Notes: generated by a model not told the origin, from the sequence alone. DNA of 64,000 nucleotides from Bacteroidaceae bacterium (GCA_024398475.1 JAKSJB010000001.1:62001-126000), one strand, 5' to 3'. Positions 36,653 to 45,841 are shown, numbered from the stretch's first letter. Numbers and translations are program-made.

Positions 36653-37542
36653 TTGGATTTACCTACGTTTCGCTTTAGTGTGATGACGTTTATTTCCGGC
36701 CATGCACCTATACGGAAAGGCAGCGGTACACACCCAACGCCATTGCTGATGTGAAGATACCGTCCATTATGTTCGTATAAACCAGTCCATTCCTTATATA
36801 CCAAATCCACCGGAGACCAACCGAATATCAGTAATTGTCCGGCATGGGTATGTCCTGAAATAGTCAGATTTATGTTCGTTTCCGGTAATACATTCCTTTT
36901 CCAATGTGTAGGGTCGTGACTGAGTAGTACCTTAAATGTATTGCTGTCAATACCGTCCAATGCTTTTGGCAGATTGGCGTATGCAGGAAAATGTGGAGGT
37001 GTACCATCGTTTTCAACACCGATAATTGCGATGGAATCGTTGCCCTTACTTATGATTTTCTTGTCATTGAGTAAAAGATTCCATCCGAAAGAACGCTGTA
37101 GTCTTTGAAGGTTTTGTATGTCGGCCTTGCGTTCTGCCAGACTTATCCTGCGATATAGACTGTAGTCATGGTTGCCCATTACGGAATAAACACCGTCATG
37201 TGCTTTTAAGCGTCTGAGTTCATCGGTGAAACCTTCGAGTTCAGAAGATTCTCTTGTCACCAAGTCGCCTGTGAAACAGATGATGTCCCCCTGCTGGGCA
37301 TTTATCAGGTCAATCAGGCGTGATACGTCCTTATCGTGTCCACAATGAAATGCTCCTGCATGGAAATCGCTGAACTGAACAATGCGGTATCCGTCAAATT
37401 GTGGTGGCAGACTGTCGAAACAGACTTCACATTCCTTTACTACGAAATGTCGGCTACCATAACAATAGCCGAACAGAATAATTGCAATTGGAAGCAATAT
37501 CAATATTCCGAGTATGTATATCACTTTTCGTAGTTTTTTCAT
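36649..37542 (-). CDS. Metallophosphoesterase
   Basis: 297 residues with one N-terminal membrane helix (~7-26). All five calcineurin-type metal motifs are visible: FSDFHAG, TGDLVTR, GNHDY, SHDPTHW, SGHTHAGQ. This layout matches the YkuE/LpxH-like membrane phosphoesterase group; the substrate could be a phospholipid or UDP-sugar lipid, which would suit the plsC neighbour, but that is inference. Confidence 0.88.
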   Translation of the reverse strand: MKKLRKVIYILGILILLPIAIILFGYCYGSRHFVVKECEVCFDSLPPQFDGYRIVQFSDFHAGAFHCGHDKDVSRLIDLINAQQGDIICFTGDLVTRESSELEGFTDELRRLKAHDGVYSVMGNHDYSLYRRISLAERKADIQNLQRLQRSFGWNLLLNDKKIISKGNDSIAIIGVENDGTPPHFPAYANLPKALDGIDSNTFKVLLSHDPTHWKRNVLPETNINLTISGHTHAGQLLIFGWSPVDLVYKEWTGLYEHNGRYLHISNGVGCVPLPFRIGAWPEINVITLKRNVGKSK

Positions 37543-37612
37543 TTTGGATACTTATGTTCTTTTAGCCAATATCCTATGGCATTCAGGTCACATCCGACCA
37601 AAAGGAATTATC

Positions 37613-38308
37613 TTATATGTATTTTCTCATCTGGGTCAGAGTATAGCCACGCCGTTCTGCATAATCAATTCTCTGCTCTTCTGATATCTCTCCAATTGAG
37701 AAATACTGCGCTTTTTCGTGGTCAAGTTTTATTCCGCTGACTGATGAATGTGGTATCATCATTCCGTTTTCCGTCAATGTAATACCAATCTTACTGAAAT
37801 CCAACAATTGCCCAATTAGGAAATTGATAGATAAATCAGGTATTGATGGATAGCCTACTGCAGGTCGGATTCCCGGAGCAATATTCTCTGCTGCTGCTTC
37901 TGCCAAACGGTCGGAAAGCGTCTGTAGCAATAGCGATGTGTAAGGATCATCGTCATGATGTATGGTATTTGCGACAGTAGTGGCAAACAAAGTTACCTTT
38001 TTCCCGATGAAATCGGATATGCAAAGGCAATATCCGTCTTTATTCACGGTTTGCTGCCGAAGGAACGGAATCCGAAGCGTTCTGTTATTAGAGCATTCTA
38101 CTAAAAGATCATCTTCGTCATGGGTGACTGGAAATGTTTCTATGGCGTACCGTACTGATATCCTGTCTGCATTTGATTCCAGAAAGTGCAGAGCCTCCTT
38201 TTTTAGTTTTTCTGCCTCCTGAGAATTTTCCTTTACGTTCCATGTGTAAAAGAAATGCGGCCAGTTTATGATATCCGCCAACTGAATGGCGCCTATAGTT
38301 CCAGTCAT
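37613..38308 (-). CDS. Stand-alone methionine synthase (MetH) activation domain protein
   Basis: 231 residues. The C-terminal half carries the AdoMet-binding block of the B12-dependent methionine synthase activation domain: IAPGIRPAVGYPSIPD (~residues 144-159), ITLTENGMMIPHSSVSGI (~175-193) and AQYFSIGEISEEQRIDYAERRG (~200-221). In MetH this domain helps reductive remethylation of oxidised cobalamin. Here it is a separate small protein, overlapping dihydroorotase by 4 nt (ATGA). Whether the genome's MetH lacks the domain cannot be judged from this window. Confidence 0.88.
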   Translation of the reverse strand: MTGTIGAIQLADIINWPHFFYTWNVKENSQEAEKLKKEALHFLESNADRISVRYAIETFPVTHDEDDLLVECSNNRTLRIPFLRQQTVNKDGYCLCISDFIGKKVTLFATTVANTIHHDDDPYTSLLLQTLSDRLAEAAAENIAPGIRPAVGYPSIPDLSINFLIGQLLDFSKIGITLTENGMMIPHSSVSGIKLDHEKAQYFSIGEISEEQRIDYAERRGYTLTQMRKYI

Positions 38309-39669
38309 GGCTTGTATACTAATTCCTTTCCTCTTACGCCGTCACTTATGGAACCGTTGAGATATACTGTATTTCCATTCACAAATGTACGGACGACTTT
38401 CCATTTGAAAGTATGGTCCTCCATCGGTGTCCATCCACATTTTGTGAAATTCCGTTCTTCCGATACCGCCCAATTTGCATTTGGATCAACCAGTACAAGG
38501 TCTGCATAATATCCTTTTCGGATAAAGCCTCGTCTGTCAATGCAATATAAATCTGCAGGATTATGACTCATGAGTTGTGGTATGCGCTCGATAGGAAAAC
38601 ATCCATCATCGCACATTTCAAGCATGCTGACCAATGAATACTGTATTAGAGGCATGCCTGACATCGCTTTCAAGGCTCCCCCCTCCTTTTCACTTAAGAG
38701 ATGAGGTGCATGGTCGGTTGCCACAATATCAATTAGGCCCGAACATAGAGCATCACGCAAGGCTTGCTTGTCTTCAGGAGTCTTTACTGATGGATTGCAT
38801 TTAATCTTTGTTCCCAATTGGTCATAATCTTCAGTTGAAAACATAAGATGGGCAATGCATGCTTCACCTGTGACGGTTTTCTTATTGAGTGATGAACCCT
38901 CATTTGGCGGAAGCAGCAGATCCAATTCCCTTGCTGACGAAATATGGGCAATATGAAGCCGGGCTCCGGTTTTCCTTGCCAATCTTACAGCACGGTTTGA
39001 TGCTTCATAACATGCTTCCACGCTGCGGATTCTTGAATGGTAGCGTACCGGAAAATCGTTCTGTCCTTTATATTTGCGCTTGAACTGTTCAATGTTCTGT
39101 CGGATAATATAGTCTTCTTCGCAATGAGCAACGATTCGCAGAGGGGAATTGGCAAAGATATTCCACATTACATCATCGTCATCAATTACCATATTTCCTG
39201 TACTTGAGCCCATGAATACCTTTACTCCGGGAACCCGTGAACTGTCCAGTTCCTTTAACAACTCGACATTTTCCTTGCTTGCTCCAAAAAAGAAAGAATA
39301 GTTTACGCGGCTTTTTTCCTGTGCCAGTTGAAATTTCTCTTCCAAGCGTTCCAATGTGGTGGTAGGAGGCAGGGTGTTTGGCATTTCCATGTACGATGTC
39401 ACGCCGCCGGCTGCTGCGGTACGGCTTTCGGATTCTATATCTGCCTTATGCGTAAGTCCCGGTTCGCGGAAATGAACATGGGTATCGATTACTCCCGGAA
39501 ATAGGTAAAGTCCGGTCGCGTCAATTTGCATTTGGTCATCAGATGTATCATCGAGATCTGTAACAGCGCCTTCAATTATGTCTGTAATCAATTCATCTTC
39601 AATGATAACAGACCCGATAAACTGTCGGCCCTCGTTTACAATAGTTGCGTTGTAGATTGTTGTTTTCAA
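38305..39669 (-). CDS. pyrC: Dihydroorotase
   Basis: 454 residues. The amidohydrolase metal site DTHVHFREPGLTHK (~residues 61-74), the HIAHISSA stretch (~245) and the ATDHAPHLLSEK motif (~320) identify the class with MultiC-type/PyrC-type dihydroorotases. It interconverts carbamoyl aspartate and dihydroorotate in pyrimidine synthesis. It is 78 bp downstream of the glycosyltransferase gene end on the same strand. Confidence 0.93.
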   Translation of the reverse strand: MKTTIYNATIVNEGRQFIGSVIIEDELITDIIEGAVTDLDDTSDDQMQIDATGLYLFPGVIDTHVHFREPGLTHKADIESESRTAAAGGVTSYMEMPNTLPPTTTLERLEEKFQLAQEKSRVNYSFFFGASKENVELLKELDSSRVPGVKVFMGSSTGNMVIDDDDVMWNIFANSPLRIVAHCEEDYIIRQNIEQFKRKYKGQNDFPVRYHSRIRSVEACYEASNRAVRLARKTGARLHIAHISSARELDLLLPPNEGSSLNKKTVTGEACIAHLMFSTEDYDQLGTKIKCNPSVKTPEDKQALRDALCSGLIDIVATDHAPHLLSEKEGGALKAMSGMPLIQYSLVSMLEMCDDGCFPIERIPQLMSHNPADLYCIDRRGFIRKGYYADLVLVDPNANWAVSEERNFTKCGWTPMEDHTFKWKVVRTFVNGNTVYLNGSISDGVRGKELVYKP

Positions 39670-39746
39670 TATTGAGATAGGTTAAATTTGTAATTGTTTA
39701 TGAAAAAATAGAAAATTCAGTATTGAGGATGTAGGAAGGAATCTGT

Positions 39747-40502
39747 CTAATTACTTTCCTTGTATTGTGGGTATTTCTTGAACCATCCGTCCCACCTCAA
39801 TCGCATTACGCCCCAAAATGCTTCAGAGAAGATTCCTCCACTCATTTTGGACGTTCCTTCAACACGATTGACAAAGATTACAGGAACCTCCTTTATCTTG
39901 AAACCGCATTTGAATGTGGTAAATTTCATTTCAATCTGGAAAGCATACCCCTTGAACCGTATGTTGTCGAGATCAATGGTTTCCAATACACGTCGGCGAT
40001 AGCATTTGAATCCTGCAGTCGTGTCGTGAATGTTGAATCCTGTAACGAATCTTACGTATTGTGATGCAAAATATGACATGAGTACACGCCCCATAGGCCA
40101 ATTGACTACATTCACGCCGGAAACATAGCGTGAACCTATGGCAAGGTCGAAACCTTCGTCGGCACATGCGCTGTAAAGCCGTGGAAGGTCGGAAGGTGCA
40201 TGACTGAAATCAGCATCCATTTCAAAGATATAGTCATATTTGTGTTCAATCGCCCACTTGAAACCAGCAATATATGCAGTACCAAGACCAAGTTTTCCCT
40301 TACGTTCCATGATGAAAAGCCTATCCCCGAATTCATTGCTGATAAGACCTTTGACGATATTGGCTGTACCATCGGGTGAACCATCGTCAATTACAAGTAT
40401 GTGAAAACACTTTTCGAGCTGAAATACGGCTCGGATAATCTTTTCTATGTTCTCTTTCTCGTTATAGGTTGGGATAATAACGATGCAGTCACTTGTATTC
40501 AT
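39747..40502 (-). CDS. Polyprenol monophosphomannose synthase-like glycosyltransferase
   Basis: Start chosen at 40502 (MNTSDCIVIIPTYNEKENIEK, 251 residues), since the longer frame extends into the promoter. A GT2-type glycosyltransferase: N-terminal IIPTYNEKENI, the DDGSPDGTA motif and the metal site EMDADFSHAP. There is no C-terminal membrane anchor, as in soluble DPM1-like enzymes. It would transfer mannose (or another hexose) to polyprenyl phosphate for glycan or glycoprotein assembly; Bacteroidetes have a general O-glycosylation system. Confidence 0.88.
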   Translation of the reverse strand: MNTSDCIVIIPTYNEKENIEKIIRAVFQLEKCFHILVIDDGSPDGTANIVKGLISNEFGDRLFIMERKGKLGLGTAYIAGFKWAIEHKYDYIFEMDADFSHAPSDLPRLYSACADEGFDLAIGSRYVSGVNVVNWPMGRVLMSYFASQYVRFVTGFNIHDTTAGFKCYRRRVLETIDLDNIRFKGYAFQIEMKFTTFKCGFKIKEVPVIFVNRVEGTSKMSGGIFSEAFWGVMRLRWDGWFKKYPQYKESN

Positions 40503-40538
40503 TTCTGACTTTCTTTTTTGTGAAAAATATTTATGGCA

Positions 40539-40569
40539 CAAAGTTAGGCAAAAAGTTGGAAACAGCAAA
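40539..40569 (-). promoter_or_regulatory. Promoter of the polyprenol-phosphate glycosyltransferase
   Basis: Minus-strand -7 box TAACTTTG (plus 40539-40546) with TTTG exactly 19 nt upstream (plus CAAA at 40566-40569). It lies 37 nt from the chosen start at 40502, which also supports that start over the longer frame ending at 40568. Confidence 0.78.
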
Positions 40570-40665
40570 ACTATAATGCCAAAATATTTGTAGTAAATGC
40601 GTATTGCTGCATTTTCGCTTGTATTGGTATGATGGCAGGCATTTTTTATGTCTTTTTGTTCAAAT

Positions 40666-40920
40666 GTAGTTCTGCCTCTGCCTGTCCTTTGCCATTACTC
40701 CCTTGTAGTTCCTTAGCAAACTCTAACCAAAGTCGATGCAAACTCGAACTGCCTCTGCTGTTTTATCGACTTTGGTTCGACTTTGGTTCGAATTTAGTTC
40801 GAGTTTGGTTCGGGTATAGTATGAACTTGCTACGGGTATAGTTTGAATTCAGTTCGGGTTTGCTGAAGACTTATTATAGACTCGTTACTGACCCATAACG
40901 GACCTGTTACTGACTTGTAT
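40666..40920. repeat. Period-11 degenerate repeat array in a divergent intergenic region
   Basis: Fourteen consecutive 11-nt units can be laid end to end from 40767 to 40920. The first five are CGACTTTGGTT twice, CGAATTTAGTT, CGAGTTTGGTT and CGGGTATAGTA; the last three are CTGACCCATAA, CGGACCTGTTA and CTGACTTGTAT. In front, at 40717-40749, three units lie inverted: CAAACTCTAAC, CAAAGTCGATG, CAAACTCGAAC. A perfect 13-bp inverted repeat joins 40725-40737 to 40765-40777. Less clear 11-phased sequence reaches back to 40666. No gene is visible in 40503-41270. Confidence 0.85.
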
Positions 40921-40975
40921 CATGGGAAAGCCGGAGATATTGCAGATGATTAAATACGAGAAAATTGCATAACAT

Positions 40976-41006
40976 TTTGTGATAAAAGAAATATTCGTTA
41001 TCTTTG
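40976..41006 (+). promoter_or_regulatory. Promoter of the PgpH-type gene
   Basis: TTTG at 40976-40979, a 19-nt spacer, then TATCTTTG at 40999-41006: an exact Bacteroidetes promoter. The start site would be near 41013, giving an unusually long leader of about 258 nt before the ATG at 41271. Confidence 0.78.
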
Positions 41007-41039
41007 CAGTCGAAAAAGATATTGCAATATCAATATATA

Positions 41040-41226
41040 CAAGTTTCGCTGGGCTTCACTTTTTAGTAGAAAAGTAGTCAGGAGACAGTAGTTAAGAAGG
41101 ATAGATGCGGCTGGATATGCAAATCAGCAACCAAGAAATTCAGCAGCCCGTGAAGTCAAACTACTGCTTAACTCCCTTTAACTCCAAAACTACTTAACTC
41201 CTGAAACTGAGCAAGCCAGAAACTTG
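41040..41226 (+). other. Candidate structured 5' leader bounded by inverted arms
   Basis: Inside the long leader, 41040-41056 (CAAGTTTC, GC bulge, TGG, G bulge, CTT) can pair with 41213-41226 (AAG, CCA, GAAACTTG), 14 base pairs closing a 187-nt element. A nested 8-bp pair CAGTAGTT (41086-41093) and AACTACTG (41159-41166) fits inside. The segment 41165-41205 also repeats TTAACTCC three times. It could be a structured RNA leader or a small inserted element; I recognise no known riboswitch. Confidence 0.5.
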
Positions 41227-41270
41227 CGAAGGTTGAATCAATATATCAAAGTAATGACGAGTCTATAAAT

Positions 41271-43319
41271 ATGGCAATTCTTCGTACAAAAGCCCAGCAG
41301 GCAAAGAGGCAGGCATTGTTTCAGATGCTGCGTGTATCAGGTGTCGTAGTTGTGGCTACGTTGCTGATTGTTTTATTCCTGCCACGCACTTCAGGCCTGA
41401 ACTATTCCTATGAACTAGGTCAGCCTTGGAGGTATGGAGCATTGATTTCAACGCAAAAATTCAATATCCAAATGAGTGATTCCGACCTGTCAAAGAGTCG
41501 TGACAGTCTGGAGCGCACGTTCATGCCATATTTCACAAAGGACGTTTCGATGGGGAACAATGTCAAGGAAAGTTTGAATTCATTGAGCACAAATGATGAA
41601 CTCAAGCGTAAATTGGCATTGGTGTTGGATACAATTTATGAACGTGGCGTAATTTCAGGCGAGGATTTTGACAGTTTGAGTGAAAAGGGTACTACTTATA
41701 TCCGAATCATAGGTGGAAATATCGCCAATGTAGTGGCATTGGATTACCCGCAGACGGTACATCAGGCTTATAAGTACATAATTTCCAATCCGCTTTTCAG
41801 AGGTCATGAAGCAGAATTGGGCGATATGAACATCAACACAATCCTGACTGAAAACCTGAAGTATGAGGACAGTAAATCGCAGCAGGAATTGCTTCAGCAT
41901 TATGAAGACATGACTTCAAGCCTTGGCTTTGTAAGGGTAAATGAAAAAATCATAGACAGGGGTGAAATCGTCACTTCTGACATTTATCAGAAACTGAAAT
42001 CCTATGACAAGGTTATTGAAGAAATGAGCGAAACCAACGTAAGTATAATGTCTCCGCTTCTCTGGGGACAGATCGTGATGGTGATGTTCATTCTGATAGC
42101 ATTGGCTTCGTACCTGAAGATATTCCGTTTTGGATACTATAATTCAATCAGATACATATCATTGATATATCTGTTCCTGACATTTATGGCTATCCTTGCG
42201 TCATTGATGGTATCCCGCCATTTCTTCCATATCTTTATCCTCCCATGCTGTATGGTACCGATTGTGGTGCGCGTGTTTGCGGATTCCCGTACGGGATTTG
42301 TCGTTCATGTCGCAACCGTGATGCTGATATCTCTTGCTCTCTCCCAACCGTATGACTTTATCATTCTGCAACTCGTTGCAGGTATGATTGCAATATTCAA
42401 TCTGAAAGAACTTACACAACGGTCGCAGATCATACATACCGCAATTATCGTTATGCTTACGTATGCTCTGTTCTATACCGCATATCAGTTTGCAACAGGA
42501 GCAGAACTGAAGGATGTTGATTACAGGAGTTACATTTATTTCGCAATCAACGGATTCCTGCTCCTACTCACATATCCTTTGTTCTGGGTGATAGAAAAAC
42601 TCTTCGGAATGGTAAGTGACGTTACATTGGTGGAACTCTCCAATACAAACAACCCTTTGCTTCAGCAAATGTCATCAGAAGCACCGGGTACGTTCCAACA
42701 TTCAATGCAGGTTGCAAACCTTGCCTCAGAAGCGGCAAAACGTGTGGGAGCCAAGATCCAGTTGGTGCGTACAGGAGCATTGTATCATGATATAGGAAAG
42801 CTGGAACGTCCCGTGTTCTTTACTGAAAATCAGGCAGGAGGAAATCCTCATGACCATCTGTCTCCGCAAAAGAGTGCAGAAGTAATTATTTCCCACGTGA
42901 CAAAGGGACTGCAGTTGGCAGAACGTAATAATCTTCCGACTCAGATAAAGGATTTTATCCGTACCCATCACGGCAATGGAAAGGTAAAGTATTTTCTCAT
43001 AACATACAAGAACGGTCATCCTGATGAATCCGTAGATGAATCCCTGTTCCAATACCCTGGCCCAAATCCTATGACCAAGGAACAGGCAATCCTGATGATG
43101 GCAGATGCCGTTGAAGCAGCATCGCGCAGCCTGAAAGAATACACGGAAGACAGCATAAGCCAGATGGTTGACAGGATCGTAGATGCTCAGGTAAGTGAGG
43201 GATATTTCAGCCAGTGTGCAATTACTTTCCAGGATATCTTCCTTTCCAAGGAAGTCTTTAAGGAACGATTGCGTATTATGTATCATACACGAATCTCCTA
43301 TCCTGAACTTAAAAAATGA
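41271..43319 (+). CDS. PgpH-type 7TM HD-domain phosphodiesterase (c-di-AMP)
   Basis: 682 residues. One N-terminal helix (~20-39), an extracytoplasmic 7TMR-HDED domain (~50-265), a block of about seven membrane helices (~268-450), and a cytosolic HD domain with QHSMQVANLASEAA, the HDIGK motif (~503-507) and ISHVTKG/THHG metal ligands. This is the PgpH architecture, known to hydrolyse the second messenger c-di-AMP. The matching cyclase gene cdaA lies at 51244-52008. porP starts 45 bp after its end. Confidence 0.93.
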   Translation: MAILRTKAQQAKRQALFQMLRVSGVVVVATLLIVLFLPRTSGLNYSYELGQPWRYGALISTQKFNIQMSDSDLSKSRDSLERTFMPYFTKDVSMGNNVKESLNSLSTNDELKRKLALVLDTIYERGVISGEDFDSLSEKGTTYIRIIGGNIANVVALDYPQTVHQAYKYIISNPLFRGHEAELGDMNINTILTENLKYEDSKSQQELLQHYEDMTSSLGFVRVNEKIIDRGEIVTSDIYQKLKSYDKVIEEMSETNVSIMSPLLWGQIVMVMFILIALASYLKIFRFGYYNSIRYISLIYLFLTFMAILASLMVSRHFFHIFILPCCMVPIVVRVFADSRTGFVVHVATVMLISLALSQPYDFIILQLVAGMIAIFNLKELTQRSQIIHTAIIVMLTYALFYTAYQFATGAELKDVDYRSYIYFAINGFLLLLTYPLFWVIEKLFGMVSDVTLVELSNTNNPLLQQMSSEAPGTFQHSMQVANLASEAAKRVGAKIQLVRTGALYHDIGKLERPVFFTENQAGGNPHDHLSPQKSAEVIISHVTKGLQLAERNNLPTQIKDFIRTHHGNGKVKYFLITYKNGHPDESVDESLFQYPGPNPMTKEQAILMMADAVEAASRSLKEYTEDSISQMVDRIVDAQVSEGYFSQCAITFQDIFLSKEVFKERLRIMYHTRISYPELKK

Positions 43320-43364
43320 GAGGTAATAACAATAAAACAAGCATTAGTGAGTTAATAAATAGGA

Positions 43365-44306
43365 ATGCTTAAACGACTGACGATAATAACAGCCATGATG
43401 ATTATGAACGTGACCATCATGTTTGCTCAATGGGATGTGCAGTTCTCTGACTACACAGCCGTAAAGTCATTATATAATCCAGCCGTGTCCGGAACTGATG
43501 GCCTGTTCAATGCGGCTGCGGCATATTCCCTTCAGATGGCTGGATATGATGATGCTCCGCGTACAATGTATATAGGTGCAGATATTCCTGTATATTTCTT
43601 CGGTCCGCGTCATGGTGCCGGAGTCAGCATATTAAACGATGAAATCGGTATTTTTACGACACAGAAAGTAAATCTTCAGTATGCTTTCAACATGAAAATG
43701 GGTAAGAAAGGAAAACTTGCCTTCGGTGTTCAGGGATCAATGTTGCGGGAAACAATCGATCCAAAGAATATGAAACTGGATGATCCCGGCGATCCTGCAT
43801 TCCCTACTTCGTCGGTAAATGGAAGTGGCTTTGATTTGGGTGCCGGAATTTATTATTATCACCCGAAGTATTGGGCAGGAATATCGGCGGTTCATCTTAC
43901 AGAACCGTTGCTGGAATTGGGAGAAACGCATCAAATTACCTTCTCGCGTATGTATTATTTAATGGCGGGGGGCAATATAAATATAAAAAATACGTTATTA
44001 TCTTTGCAGCCATCTCTGTTTGTGCAATCCGACTTACAGTCATGGCGTGAGGATGTGCAATGTAAACTTACCTATGAATATGAGAAAAGGAAGTTTTACT
44101 GTGGTGTAGGATATAGTCCAAATACATCGGTAACAGCATTGATTGGAGGATATTTCCACGGAATAAAATTGGGATATTCATATCAGATGTATACAGGTGG
44201 CGTAGGACTTGAAAACGGATCGCACGAGATAGTATTGAGTTATCAGACGGATTTGGACTTGTTTAAGAAAGGCAGAAACCGTCATAAGAGCGTGAGATTC
44301 CTATAA
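43365..44306 (+). CDS. porP: Type IX secretion membrane protein PorP/SprF
   Basis: 313 residues with a signal peptide (to about residue 21, IMFAQWD). The family start is clear: QFSDYTAVKSLYNPAVSGTDGLFNAAAAY, followed by repeated beta strands ending at a barrel-type C-terminus. PorP/SprF proteins are outer-membrane components associated with the T9SS, linking the PorK-N ring or, in other members, anchoring secreted adhesins. Its position just before porK supports the core PorP. Confidence 0.9.
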   Translation: MLKRLTIITAMMIMNVTIMFAQWDVQFSDYTAVKSLYNPAVSGTDGLFNAAAAYSLQMAGYDDAPRTMYIGADIPVYFFGPRHGAGVSILNDEIGIFTTQKVNLQYAFNMKMGKKGKLAFGVQGSMLRETIDPKNMKLDDPGDPAFPTSSVNGSGFDLGAGIYYYHPKYWAGISAVHLTEPLLELGETHQITFSRMYYLMAGGNINIKNTLLSLQPSLFVQSDLQSWREDVQCKLTYEYEKRKFYCGVGYSPNTSVTALIGGYFHGIKLGYSYQMYTGGVGLENGSHEIVLSYQTDLDLFKKGRNRHKSVRFL

Positions 44307-44378
44307 ACATCGAATTGATCGGAAAAAATCGTGATAAAGTAGAAATTATTAGTTTGTATTAAGATAAAATCAGAATAT

Positions 44379-45809
44379 ATGAAAAAAGGATTCATTACAG
44401 CAAGCATCCTGTTGTCAGCATTAGTCTTCACGGCATGTATGAGTTCCAGAAATTCAGCAGCAAATGCCGTCGGTGGAGAAGTCGTTGGCATGGGAGGCTC
44501 TTCGGTGTCTGAACCTGCTCCATACGGTATGGTGTTGGTAAAGAGGGGATCACTCAAGATGGGTACAGACAAGACCGACAGTCTTTGGGGTAAGAAAATG
44601 CCTGAACGCGAAATTTCAGTTGATGCCTTTTGGATGGATGAGACAGAAGTCACTAATTCAAAGTATCGTCAGTTTGTGATGTGGGTACGTGATTCCATCC
44701 TCCGCGAACGTTTGGCAGATGCCGGCTATGAAGAATATCGCATAGAAGAAGATAAGAACGGCGATCCGATTACTCCGCATCTTAATTGGGCGAAGGCTCT
44801 TCCTTGGCGCAATCCTGATGAGGACCAGGAAACCATTCTGGAAAGCGTTTACAAGTATCATCCATTTGACGGTACCAAGATGCTTGATGCAAGTCAGATG
44901 AACTATAGATATGAAATCTTTGACTATGCAATGGCTGCCCAGAGAAAATATCGTCTCAATCCAGCAGAACGTACTTTGAATACTGATGTTCAGACTGATC
45001 CAAATGAGGTAGTCATGATTTCAAAGGATACGGCATACGTAGATGACGAAGGTATTATCCACAGGGAAACCATTACCCGACCATTGTCAAGTATGTGGGA
45101 TTTCGTCAATACATATATTGTGAACATATATCCAGATACCACATGTTGGGTGAATGACTTCCAGAATGCTGAGAATGAATTGTATATGCGTCTTTATTTC
45201 TCTCATTCAAATTACAATGAATATCCGGTAGTAGGTGTCAACTGGGAACAGGCAAATGCATTCTGCAACTGGCGTACTGATTACCTCATGAAGGGTTTGG
45301 GTGGTAATGCCAAATTCGTACAGCGTTATCGCCTTCCAACAGAAGCAGAATGGGAGTATGCAGCGCGTGGAAAGGATGGTAATGAACTTCCTTGGGAACA
45401 GGAGGGTGTAGCCAGTGATAAGGGATGCTATTATGCAAACTTCAAGCCTGATCGTGGAAACTATACTCAGGATGGTAATCTGATTACATCAAAAGTTGGA
45501 ATCTATTCTGCCAATACCAATGGCTTATATGATATGGCAGGAAATGTGGCAGAATGGACAAGTACGGTATATACGGAAGCAGGAATACTTTCTATGAGTG
45601 ACCTTAATCCTACATTGAAATACAATGCAGCACTTGAAGACCCTTATGCCTTGAAGAAAAAGAGTGTAAGAGGCGGTTCCTGGAAGGATCCGGAGAGTTT
45701 CATCAAATCGGCTTGGCGTACAAACGAGTATCAGAATGTAGGCCGTTCGTTCATCGGCTTCCGATGCGTACGTACTCAGGTCGGTACTGCAGGAAAACAG
45801 AAAAAATAG
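44379..45809 (+). CDS. porK: T9SS ring lipoprotein PorK/GldK
   Basis: 476 residues. A lipoprotein signal ends at VFTAC-MSS (Cys20). The rest is a formylglycine-generating-enzyme-like (SUMF1) fold: GSLKMGTDKTDS, DETEVTNSKYRQF, PVVGVNWEQANAFCNWR, RLPTEAEWEYAARG and the C-terminal VRGGSWKDPESFIKSAWR. In the T9SS, PorK and PorN form a large periplasmic ring attached to the outer membrane; no sulfatase-maturing activity is implied. The gap to porL is a pure heptamer repeat. Confidence 0.95.
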   Translation: MKKGFITASILLSALVFTACMSSRNSAANAVGGEVVGMGGSSVSEPAPYGMVLVKRGSLKMGTDKTDSLWGKKMPEREISVDAFWMDETEVTNSKYRQFVMWVRDSILRERLADAGYEEYRIEEDKNGDPITPHLNWAKALPWRNPDEDQETILESVYKYHPFDGTKMLDASQMNYRYEIFDYAMAAQRKYRLNPAERTLNTDVQTDPNEVVMISKDTAYVDDEGIIHRETITRPLSSMWDFVNTYIVNIYPDTTCWVNDFQNAENELYMRLYFSHSNYNEYPVVGVNWEQANAFCNWRTDYLMKGLGGNAKFVQRYRLPTEAEWEYAARGKDGNELPWEQEGVASDKGCYYANFKPDRGNYTQDGNLITSKVGIYSANTNGLYDMAGNVAEWTSTVYTEAGILSMSDLNPTLKYNAALEDPYALKKKSVRGGSWKDPESFIKSAWRTNEYQNVGRSFIGFRCVRTQVGTAGKQKK

Positions 45810-45841
45810 TAAATAGTTAATAGTAAATAGTAAATAAGACT
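45807..45841. repeat. Five heptamers filling the porK-porL gap
   Basis: TAGTAAA, TAGTTAA, TAGTAAA, TAGTAAA, TAAGACT occupy exactly 35 nt. The first unit begins with the porK TAG stop, and the last ends immediately before the porL ATG at 45842. Each unit carries TAG or TAA, giving repeated in-frame-shifted stops. Confidence 0.9.

Noticed and set aside
40666..40920. CRISPR-like array
   Set aside because: Units are 11 nt and contiguous, with no spacer between them and no cas genes in the window.
44379..45809. Sulfatase-maturing formylglycine-generating enzyme
   Set aside because: The fold is SUMF1-like, but the lipoprotein signal and the place before porL, porM and porN identify the T9SS ring protein PorK; no sulfatase is nearby.
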